Source: Hymenopus coronatus
Taxonomy: Eukaryota > Arthropoda > Insecta > Mantodea > Hymenopodidae
NCBI GenBank assembly: GCA_030762935.1
Contig: CM060890.1
Span: forward strand, 66,280,765-66,344,764
Direction: 5' to 3'
DNA length: 64,000 nt
The translations under genes were made by a program, and so were the position numbers. Positions 57,401 to 64,000 of the stretch are shown here, one piece after another. The notes under the pieces were generated by a model. That model saw nothing but the letters and a program-made list of their open reading frames with translations, made no database searches and had not been told where the DNA came from. Every line of letters starts with the position of its first letter. Positions within the stretch are counted from its first letter, which is position 1.

Positions 57401-59362
57401 CTCTTCTGCAAAGTTTGGTAAACATTTTGGAAACTGGCTTGGACCTATTGCTACAAAGTAATATTACCAGCATGTTAATTATAATTTGTAAAGAATTTAG
57501 GTTATAATGTTTTGAAAAGAATTTACAAACCAGAAGTAAAATTACTGCATTATTTAATATTATATATCTAAAATTCATCTGTGATTGTGGTAGACATCAG
57601 AGCACCTGCATTAGTTCTTCTACACACATCAACCATTATGTTATTAAACCAACATATTAGGGCATAAAACCCAGAAGAAAATAATTTGATGAATTTTAAG
57701 CTATTTTTGCTGAATCACAACTAATGTATCATATTATTGGGCAATGCTAATACTTTTTCTGAAAGTGCATATAATCATTTAGAATTGGATTCTATACAGT
57801 CCTTAGTAGTTAAGCAAAAGAGTGAAAGTTAAAAAACATTTGGCATAACTAAAGATTTCAACACAGAACTTTATTTACACAGTTACAGTGTCTACCTCTA
57901 TTTCTCAATAATCACCATTGCTATCAAGGTATTTATTGTCACATGGTTCCACTTTTTCAGGGCATACTCTTCTACTGTTAAAGATCTAGTGAAGATGTTA
58001 CTGCCACTTTGAGACCTTCATCAGTTAGGAAATCTCTCCTACCAAAAAAAGAACCAGTGAAACACCGGTTTTTCTGAATTATTTTATCAACATTTGCTTT
58101 CAACTCCTCCATAAAGATTGATGTACTTCCACTCTGGTCTTTATCATGCACTTTGGTTCTTCCTTGATTACTCATAAATTATGTGTCATTTTCTCACTGA
58201 AGTGTTATTCACTGCATTATCACCATACATGTTATTTGCCTATTAAATTCTGATGGCTAAACATTTTGTGAGTAATGTTTTTGGCAGTAAGAAAGTCAAC
58301 ATTGAAAAACTGGTATCATGTTGGCAAAAAATGTCTTGGAGATTATGTTGAGAAATGAGTAAGCTACTGTAACTTTATAAATAAAGTTTTTCTCCCTTAT
58401 CTCTATTGGTAAATTGGATCACTTCTCAGACCTAAGTTTTACTCTCATTTCTCTTTACTTTCTTCACATTCCAAAATCACATGCTAGTGGTTATCTTGTA
58501 TTCCACACATCAGACGTTTCTATATGTTAAACCTCCTCTTGATCCTTTCAATTTCATAACCTCTGTTTGGGCCCATGCAGATCTTTCTCTCCACTCGTCA
58601 TCTTTATACAATTCTTTTTACCCAAAGCTAGTTAGAAAAAGTATGCTTTGCATGGAAAATTTTTCTTTATTTTTCTATTTCCTCAAAAATGGCTCTTATG
58701 ACAAACCAAAACATCATATACCATATGCATGAATAGAATTAAAAGCATTTGTTTTAAATTTCAAAGCTTATATTTCAGAATTAATGAATAAAATGTAAGT
58801 AAATGCTTTAGCTTATGACAAAATAAAGGAAGATGATTTTCTTTGCATTGAAACCTTAGCCTCTGCGTTAGATGCATTGTATGAATAAATTTGTTTAGAA
58901 TTTAGGATATTGTTAAAAAAGTCAGCTTTCTTTAGAGATTGTCAGTTTGCAATGGAGTAATCATTATAACATCATGGAATTGTAGCTTTTTTCAGTATCT
59001 GTAAATCAAGGTTTTGTGTGGAAGTTCCAATAAATGCCTTAATGTTACATGCTTTTTTCCCAGTTGCAGACAATCCTCACTGGCATCAATTTCTTTTTTA
59101 TAGATTGGATTGGCCAGTGCGTACCATCAGCTTCAGCCATGATGGACGTCTTCTAGCATCTGCCTCAGAAGATTTAGTGATTGATGTGGGTGAAGTTGAA
59201 ACAGGAGAAAAAGTTGTGGATATTCCAGTGGAAGCTGCCACTTTCACAGTAGCATGGCATCCGAGTCAATATTTTTTGGCCTATGCTTGTGATGATAAAG
59301 ACTCTTATGATCGTAAAAGAGATGCAGGAAGCCTGAAAGTCTACGGTTTTCCATCAGACTAG
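45302..59362 (+). CDS. THOC3: THO complex subunit 3 (THOC3/TEX1), five exons, complete gene
   Basis: WD40 beta-propeller subunit of the nuclear THO/TREX complex, which couples transcription and splicing to mRNA export. The exons (45302-45496, 48714-48870, 52818-53022, 57167-57328, 59104-59362) join in frame to 325 residues plus TAG, close to the 351 of human THOC3, the shortfall being at the N-terminus. Seven WD40 units can be traced, roughly residues 28-66, 70-105, 113-146, 155-185, 196-230, 238-270 and 282-325. Family signatures include AHSSKVHSVGWSCDGRRLAS, HGGSVDQLCWH, NTKGENINITWSPDG, FEVNEISWN, GSADALVSLWDVDEL, RLDWPVRTISFSHDG and the terminal ACDDKD. Introns of 3217, 3947, 4144 and 1775 bp start GT and end AG. 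Either ATG 45302 or ATG 45311 may be used; 45311 has the better context (ATAATGG). AATAAA signals lie at 59405 and 59455. Confidence 0.97.
45497..46895. other. THOC3 intron 1, left part
   Basis: Intronic sequence without recognised repeat or gene. The 108-codon frame at 46067-46393 has no family motif. Confidence 0.5.
46897..47703 (-). repeat. R1 repeat, minus, full length (about 807 bp), in THOC3 intron 1
   Basis: Begins TCTGATGTGCTCCATTTAC, has CTTCTGTACATCTCTAC and GGGAGTACCATAGGC, and ends ATACGTGTAGAGGAAGTAAA. Both termini are preserved and no direct duplication of flanking bases is visible. Confidence 0.9.
47985..48120 (-). repeat. short decayed R1-like fragment in THOC3 intron 1
   Basis: AAACTTATTTTTCTATCTAC and TTTTAATTGAGACACATTTT match the R1 block near CATGCTAATCGAGATAAACA in reverse; similar pieces occur at 49155 and 51860. 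Confidence 0.4.
48714..48870 (+). CDS. THOC3: THOC3 exon 2
   Basis: Acceptor TTTGTTACAG before AACAAAGAATTC; donor AAAAG/GTTAAA (phase 1). Encodes FRGHGGSVDQLCWH and GDKSVRIWD, the second WD40 unit. Confidence 0.96.
49155..49300 (-). repeat. R1 terminus fragment in THOC3 intron 2
   Basis: GCCTGATGTGTTGCTTCCAC followed by ATGACTTTCTCTTG and AGAAGTTTATTTTTCTAC, the R1 end in minus orientation. Confidence 0.65.
49400..50080 (-). pseudogene. LTR-retrotransposon gag-pol remnant (zinc knuckle and retropepsin traces) in THOC3 intron 2
   Basis: On the minus strand a zinc-knuckle-like CKECSHPGHLGG (about 50070-50035) has the first three metal ligands but not the last Cys. About 450 bases further a retropepsin active site reads ILVDTDAAVTIIQRDVPAGL (about 49590-49530), with Asp in place of the usual Gly after DT, in a frame shifted relative to its upstream GQENGGQPLHGQLN context. 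Stops are frequent. The order (zinc knuckle, then protease) suits a Ty3/gypsy-type element. Compare the GAAVTVI trace at 16780. Confidence 0.65.
50085..51105. other. THOC3 intron 2, middle part
   Basis: A 106-codon plus frame at 50707-51027 lies just upstream of the Penelope-like RT and could be its eroded N-terminal region, but no motif supports that. Confidence 0.35.
51110..51814 (+). pseudogene. Penelope-like element reverse-transcriptase remnant in THOC3 intron 2
   Basis: Broken frames follow the order of a Penelope-like reverse transcriptase. YEKLLQNPEYATVTKNPVH (about 51160-51216) is the pre-RT region. SKLYCLSKIHKNDYSMHPI (about 51307-51365) matches the LYGLPKIHKxxxPLRPI signature. TYKLAKWLAKEF, VKVSFDIQSLLKKY (SFDV-type motif A), AGLAMGNQPSLTLLADLYV (GxxMGxxxSPxLAxxYM block, about 51677-51733) and SWQRYVE (YVDD active site altered to YVEQ, about 51784-51803) follow. 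The GIY-YIG endonuclease was not found. Dead by frameshifts, stops and the lost catalytic Asp pair. Confidence 0.82.
51835..52815. other. THOC3 intron 2, right part
   Basis: 51860-51960 has an R1-like block (TTTATTTTTCTGTCTAC...AATTGAGATAAAT). The rest has no recognised feature. Confidence 0.4.
52818..53022 (+). CDS. THOC3: THOC3 exon 3
   Basis: Acceptor TTTTTCAAAG before GTGAAAAT completes Gly of NTKGEN. Donor TTTTAAG/GTAAGG (phase 2). Encodes ITWSPDGNTIAVGN, FIDTRTH and FEVNEISWN...TNGQGCIHI (WD units 3 and 4). Confidence 0.96.
53023..54840. other. THOC3 intron 3, left part
   Basis: No exon or clear repeat. A poly-A run lies at 54380-54405. Confidence 0.45.
54853..55151 (-). repeat. S2 SINE, full length, with 12-bp target duplication, in THOC3 intron 3
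   Basis: AGACTGAATGGG at 54841-54852 and 55152-55163 flank it. The minus-strand head is GCCCTCTGTGCTGTAATGG, the B-box region CACAGGTTCAAACCTGC, and the body as in other S2 copies. Confidence 0.93.
55165..56955. other. THOC3 intron 3, right part
   Basis: Nothing recognised; the 60-codon frames here carry no motif. Confidence 0.45.
56960..57097. repeat. 138-bp hairpin with 52-bp arms, 70 bp before THOC3 exon 4
   Basis: Arms 56960-57011 and 57046-57097 pair at 44 of 52 positions. The cores TGGGCTTGTAGGCCATGG and TAGATTAAGTATCA are perfect, around a 34-base loop. Probably a foldback mobile element; in the transcript it would place a stable stem next to the acceptor of exon 4. Confidence 0.85.
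57167..57328 (+). CDS. THOC3: THOC3 exon 4
   Basis: Acceptor TTCTTTTACTAG before CTATCCTGAT completes the Ser of LSYPDL. Donor TTCCAG/GTGAGT (phase 2). Encodes LKAHPGTCICIEFDPTG and GSADALVSLWDVDEL (WD unit 5). A 52-bp-arm hairpin ends 70 bases before this exon. Confidence 0.96.
57870..58178 (-). pseudogene. internally deleted mariner transposase in THOC3 intron 4
   Basis: The minus strand encodes GRTKVHDKDQSGSTSIFMEE...NRCFT, matching the N-terminal DNA-binding region of mariner (compare HDEERSSRPSLVTDELVQ at 1-1112). It jumps directly to GRRDFLTDEGLKVAVTSS, the C-terminal region, and then in another frame CPEKVEPCDNKYLDSNGDY near 57930-57880. The whole catalytic core between is deleted. 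Confidence 0.72.
58640..58762 (+). repeat. short R1 fragment in THOC3 intron 4
   Basis: TTTGCATGGAAAATTTTTC and CTCAAAAATGGCTCTTATGA match the R1 middle. Confidence 0.6.
59104..59362 (+). CDS. THOC3: THOC3 exon 5 (last coding exon)
   Basis: Acceptor TCTTTTTTATAG before ATTGGATTGG completes Arg of FSRLDWPVR. Encodes WD units 6 and 7 and stops TAG at 59360 after GFPSD. The 28 extra codons in front of the acceptor (from 59018) are intron. Confidence 0.96.
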
Positions 59363-59404
59363 TTATTGAAACACTCATTTCTTTATACTACATAAAAACA
59401 TTGT

Positions 59405-59460
59405 AATAAAGAGTACAAAGTGCATTTATTTAAGAATAAAAATGTGTTTTATGCAATAAA
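59405..59460 (+). promoter_or_regulatory. candidate THOC3 polyadenylation signals
   Basis: AATAAA at 59405-59410 and 59455-59460, 43 and 93 bases after the stop codon. Either could direct 3' end formation. Confidence 0.65.
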
Positions 59461-59464
59461 ATAC

Positions 59465-61355
59465 TTTTGTATGCATAGACTTAAAGATCAAGGATCATTA
59501 CACTTTTTATTTTTGATGTTCTTAACCGTGATGAAGGGGAAATACTTGGATTCGCAATATTGGGAGGCTGCATGTAGTTTTTTCTTGTGAGAGGGACATA
59601 AAAGCAAACTTTTAGTCATTGGAAGAATTCTTTACACAGTGATTTGTACAAAAAGTAAACAGGGAGAATCTACTTATAAAAAGTGCTGATAGATGTACAC
59701 ATTAAAAAAAAATAAATCCTTTCCCTTTTAATTGGAAAGTAACAAGAGAAAAGTAGACAAAATGCAATACAGGAAGTAATTAAAAAAGTGCTAGGGTTTT
59801 TGTCCCAGACTTGTCATTCACAACAATAATTAAGCAATAACATAACAGCGTAAAACTTGACATGAACTTAATGTGATGTGTTATTTACATTGAAAAATGC
59901 AAACTTATGCAACAGCCAATCACAATAGAGCATTAAACAGCTGAAGGAATCTCTGTTAAAAGAGGTTCTGTTCATGCATCTAAATGAATTAGAGCCTAGC
60001 TACTCAGTTAAAGGACTTTCAACTCCAAAAATAAAATCATCATGTACCATCACAATTTATTTTGATGAATTATTTACTGATTGTTATAGATACCCCAGTG
60101 ATCCTTGGCACTTCGTCTTACAGAGAAAGAGTGTTAGGGAGACAAAACATAACAGAAAATCTGATGGGCTTTGAATAATGATCTGACTCTAGATTGATAC
60201 CTGTTTGAGTTTTGTTTTGCTTGAAATTTAGTTCAGTCGATTTTGTAACACTACATCACTTACTTTTTATTTCGGCTAGAGACTGGAAGATCCGTGTTTC
60301 AAATCCCAGCTATGGCATTGAATTTTTCAGTCTGGCTCTACCTATCCATCTCCTGTCCTACACATAACTTGTGTGAAAAACAATTAAATTAACAGAAATA
60401 TTGATACTTTTTTATTTTATTCTCCAGGATTTCCATCTTGATTAAAATGATTCATCTCCATGTGACTTTCTGTACTTTCTTTGAATTCATTACAACTATT
60501 GTCTCTGTAATTTCTATAAAAAAATAACAAAAACCATAAAATGAACATTATGCATATAATAAAACAATTTTTTTCATTAATCATTCCTTTAAAACTCATT
60601 AAGACACACCATGGCTTTTTAATTACTTTCTGCTCTGCACCATTTCTCTTTATTTTACTCTACAAACTTTTTGTACTCAAATTCTTTCTTTGCTTTAGGG
60701 CTTAGTTTCTCTTTAAATTATAACACTTTCTCAAGTTACCCGACATTTCTTACCTCCCTTACTTCAATGTTAGCTAAATTTTATATTGTGACAATGCTTC
60801 TATTACCTTCTGGATACTCTTTCTCACTGTCTGTGTCAGGTAAGGCCCTCCATTACGACAAGCATGAGCCATATATGAGTGGTTTCTCTCAAAGGTTAAA
60901 ACCTTTGCAGTGCCAATTTTAAAATATCCCACATAACAAGGGTCTTCATCACATAAATACTCTACTGGGGGGGGATTAACTCTTTCCATTAGAAAAGAAC
61001 ATTGGGTCACTTCGGATCACCATTATTTTAAACTGTATTTAGACACGTCTATAAAATCATTCACTTCTAATTGTATCATTTGCCAAAATGTGGGGGATGG
61101 AAAATTCTAGGAGTTAAGTTTGATTTAATCGAGAGGGTAGGCCATTGTTTATTTTTGCTTAGTCATCCCCCTCACAGACAGAAAATGTGGTGTGTTATGT
61201 CACTATTTTGATTTTATATTAAAAAAAATACCACAGAGCAATATATAAAAAGCATTAGCATATCACTATAGCAGAAGAGTTTCTTTGCTATATTCAAAAT
61301 GATTTGAATACAGAGGTGTTTCCAAGCAATATATTTCAGTTCAATCTGATTCTGA
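59465..61355. other. downstream of THOC3; little recognised
   Basis: 60270-60345 has a SINE-like piece with B-box-like GTTTCAAATCCC and CTATGGCATTGAATTTTTCA. A related block (TTATGGCATTGAATTTTCAG) is at 61983-62002, so this is a repeated sequence (S5). No exon recognised. Confidence 0.45.
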
Positions 61356-61359
61356 TCCC

Positions 61360-61610
61360 ATTTTCTAAGATTCAATATGGTATATGTAAAGGGTAGGTAG
61401 GTGTGGGGGGGGGGGATTTTCTTGAAAATCTTCTTGCCACATCCTTGGTGGATACCGAAATTAAATACCAAGTTTAGTATGTAACATACTTTTTTTTTTC
61501 TTTCTTTAATTCAGGTGGTCTCACAAGATATATTTCTGGTGAAATCTTAGTATAACATTTCTGGGAGTACTTATATATATATATATATATATATGCACTA
61601 GAGAAAGTAA
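61360..61610 (-). repeat. R1 repeat end, minus
   Basis: TATGTAAAGGGTAGGTAGG, GATTTTCTTGAAAATCTTC, AATTAAATACCAAGTTTAG, TCTGGTGAAATCTTAG. An (AT)n run replaces the palindrome (61572-61594), followed by CTAGAGAAAGTAA. Confidence 0.8.
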
Positions 61611-61897
61611 TTACTGGAAATCATTACTCCTTTGTTTTATATTTGGATATTGACATTACATCTGAATCCAATCAATTCTCAGCAGTTCAAAAACTTACTC
61701 TCTGAATATGTAATACTTTGAATTCCTGTTAATTAAAATCTTTGTAGATTTGTTGAAATATTTAATAATCTCTCATAAGCATACAAACACATGCAGATAA
61801 CTTATTAAAAAATTATTTTCTGTTCTTGATATTTATGAACTAGGTCTGATAGACCCTCAAAATCTTATATGATCTGGACTAGCATAGGCCTGTACTG

Positions 61898-62015
61898 CTT
61901 TTTACTTTCTCAAACACACATGTACATTCTACATAGTAGAAAAGGTATTGTATACCACTGAAAATTTTGTTCAAAACCTGGTTATGGCATTGAATTTTCA
62001 GCCTAACTGTACTTT
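61898..62015 (+). repeat. R1 5' fragment joined to an S5-like SINE piece
   Basis: CTTTTTACTTTCTCAAACAC to GGTATTGTATACCAC is the R1 start. It breaks into CAAAACCTGGTTATGGCATT, shared with 60310. Confidence 0.6.
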
Positions 62016-62263
62016 ACCAACATATAATATTATATACTTTTTGTAGATAATGAAGATGCAGATTGTATGTTCAGGAGACCTCAAGAAAAATACAAGTGGG
62101 ATTAAAAATAAATTTGAATAAAACAATACATTACTGTAGAACAGTTATTATACAATAATATTGGCTGGATGATCTAATTCTAATTATGGTTTAGTAGGTG
62201 GGTTATATACAGTAGCACAATTTCATATGAAGTTAGATTAGCATTAATTTTATTATGCTTTAC

Positions 62264-62985
62264 TTTTTACTTTCTCTACATGTACTCTATGTACATAGTG
62301 TATATAGAAGGTATTGCATTCCACCCAAAAATTAGATACCAAGATTTCACCAGAAATACTTGTTTTGGGTCCCCCTGAATCCAAAAAAAGCATTTTTGGA
62401 AAAAGGTCCATGAGTGTGTCTGTGGACAGCATAGCTCATAAACGAAAAGTCCATTAAATACCAAACTTGGTATTTAAGTTCAGTATCTTCCAAGGATGGG
62501 TCAAAACGATTTTCAAGAAAATCCCCCCACTCCCAACTACCTTTACATGGAAAATTTTTTGAAAATTTTGATTTTCTCAAAAAACGACTAACAATTTTGA
62601 TTAAAATATTATATATCAAAGATATTTACCTGAAAAATAAATTGTAAATCTTGAATTTTCTAGGAACAGTTTCTGAAGACTTTTTAAGATATTCCTTGTT
62701 ATTAGTTTCAGCTTTAAAAAGCTTATACTTTTCTCATATGGGAATTTGTCAACTCCTGTCCATAGAAACAAAGTAACTTCAGTCACATAGCAACCAGCTT
62801 TTGACTAATACTTGGCATATACTACTCTCTTATTTCCCTTAAACTTGCATGAAAGCACGTAATAACACTATTTCTGATAATTTTTTCTCGATTAGCATGA
62901 ACTAAAAAGAAGCATAAGATTTTTAACAATAATTTGTTGCAGAGATGTAGAGAAAGTCATGTGAATGGAAAACATTAGATTTTTT
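62264..62985 (+). repeat. R1 repeat, plus, full length with internal deletion (about 720 bp)
   Basis: Start TTTTTACTTTCTCTACATG, palindrome CTCTATGTACATAGTG, then ATCCAAAAAAAGCATTTTTG and GTCTGTGGACAGCATAGCTC. GAGATGTAGAGAAAGTCATG comes near the 3' end, which closes ACATTAGATTTTT. The AACCGTAAGAGATAGAC block is deleted. Confidence 0.9.
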
Positions 62986-63189
62986 TTTAGTTAGAATTTA
63001 TTGTAATGATAAAATTTAAACAAAGGACAAAATAAAGCAGAACATTTGTAACCATTTGGATTCAATATTACAGGAAGATGTATAAAAATTAGAAATAGAT
63101 AATGGCTATGCTAAGGGAAACAAGTTATTGGAATATTCAATTCATTACTTTGGAGGAATATTATTTTACCTAAAACAATGAAAATAATT

Positions 63190-63545
63190 ATAAATTAACT
63201 GTGGAGAATGGAAGTTTTATGCAGCAGAAACTTGGACAGTAAACAGGCTACAGGAAGGAAAATTGAGAGCTGTTGTGTAAGATTTCTATAGAAGAGCAGC
63301 TAGGAAGATAAAGGAAAGCGAAAATTTAAAATGTAGAAATAAGATGCTTAAGAATACAGAAAAAGATGGGAGTTGAAGCGATAAATGAAAGAAGTTTACA
63401 ATGGTTTGAACATGTAATTAGAGGAAAGTGTGCGATGGACTTCAGAAGGAAGAAATGGGAAAATAAGAGCAAATGGACACTGAATAAATGGGGCACGAAC
63501 ATGTATAGAACTGAGAGAGCTACATGAAACATGTTAAATAAGGAA
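63190..63545 (+). pseudogene. LINE (L1/RTE-like) C-terminal fragment
   Basis: FYAAETWTVNRLQEGKLRAV and RRAARKIKESENLKCRNKML occupy about 63212-63360. In another frame RIQKKMGVEAINERSLQWFE (about 63352-63411) continues to HVIRGKCAM. This is the post-RT domain typical of insect L1/RTE-like LINEs (YGAETWTL, RLRWFGHVxRM). Stops and a frameshift show it is dead. Confidence 0.75.
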
Positions 63546-63549
63546 CAGT

Positions 63550-64000
63550 GGATAAAGAGGATAAAATAGTGAAAATTTATTTATTATTTTAAAGCTATAG
63601 GGAACAGAGGATAAAGAGGATTAATGGTGGATGTTCTATGTACTACTAGCTGAAATACTCAGCCTTGCCCACAGTTTGGCAGTTTATCTTCACAACATTG
63701 GTCTTACGTTACACTTGTCTAATGGCTGTGTGTTTCTTTGGACCCATTTAGAAATTGCTACACAACACACTTATACAAATAGTTAATTAAGATCTCAGGG
63801 CACTATAAAGGAAGAAAAGTATCTGAGAAAACATTATGGAAAAGCATGGTTAAACAACCACAAATATTGCAATTTGTAATGATTCCTTGTGAATGCAGCC
63901 ATGACCATGTTGTCACAATGGGCTGCCTTGTCACTATTTACAGAGAAAATTCCAGTTTGGAGGAAGTAATAACAGTTTAATGTCAATATATCCTTGTTTA
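63550..64000. other. window end, unassigned
   Basis: ACTAGCTGAAATACTCAGCC near 63646 resembles the start of a dispersed insect repeat, but this cannot be established here. No gene recognised. Confidence 0.35.

Noticed and set aside
58481..58732. 83-codon plus frame in THOC3 intron 4
   Set aside because: No motif, runs into an R1 fragment, and is not needed for the THOC3 frame.

Overview
This window comes from a large, AT-rich, transposon-packed animal genome. Genes have introns of 1.8-4.1 kb with GT/AG splice sites, and most of the sequence is interspersed repeats. The mariner, Penelope-like, jockey/CR1-like, Ty3/gypsy and hAT remnants, the tRNA-derived SINEs and the CCTAACCTAA-type sequence upstream of one gene all suit an arthropod, most likely an insect. 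The species cannot be named from the sequence alone.

Only two host genes are supported. (1) A DHHC palmitoyltransferase of the ZDHHC1/11 type lies on the minus strand at 21302-22528, as one long uninterrupted, GC-rich reading frame. (2) THOC3 (TEX1), the WD40 subunit of the THO/TREX mRNA-export complex, lies on the plus strand at 45302-59362 in five exons. The exons join in frame into a complete 325-residue protein with polyadenylation signals downstream.

Everything else is repeat or unassigned. 1-1112: 3' part of a mariner element with one frameshift. 2350-18430: many copies of a 0.7-0.9 kb repeat (called R1 here), two inverted copies of a 450-bp repeat (S3), SINEs, and a Ty3/gypsy protease-RT remnant. 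18430-21300: AT-rich sequence. 21300-22530: the ZDHHC gene. 23280-35080: more R1 copies, a 243-bp hairpin element with a 13-bp target duplication, a dead hAT transposase, and a 723-bp inverted-repeat transposon inserted in an R1 copy. 37100-43750: a full-length dead mariner, three non-LTR retrotransposon fragments, SINEs and tandem duplications. 45300-59360: THOC3, whose introns hold an R1 copy, a gypsy remnant, a Penelope-like RT remnant, a SINE, a 52-bp hairpin and an internally deleted mariner. 59360-64000: R1 copies and another LINE remnant.

The most interesting element is R1. It has a fixed start (TTTTTACTTTCTCTA), a fixed end (CACATCAGATTTTT), a palindrome at one end and a 12-bp inverted repeat that is terminal at one end but about 30 bp internal at the other. 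It has no evident target duplication and no coding capacity. That layout resembles non-autonomous Helitron-like (Helentron/HINE) elements. This is inference, not demonstrated. No bacterial-type operon, CRISPR array, rRNA gene or functional tRNA gene was found.
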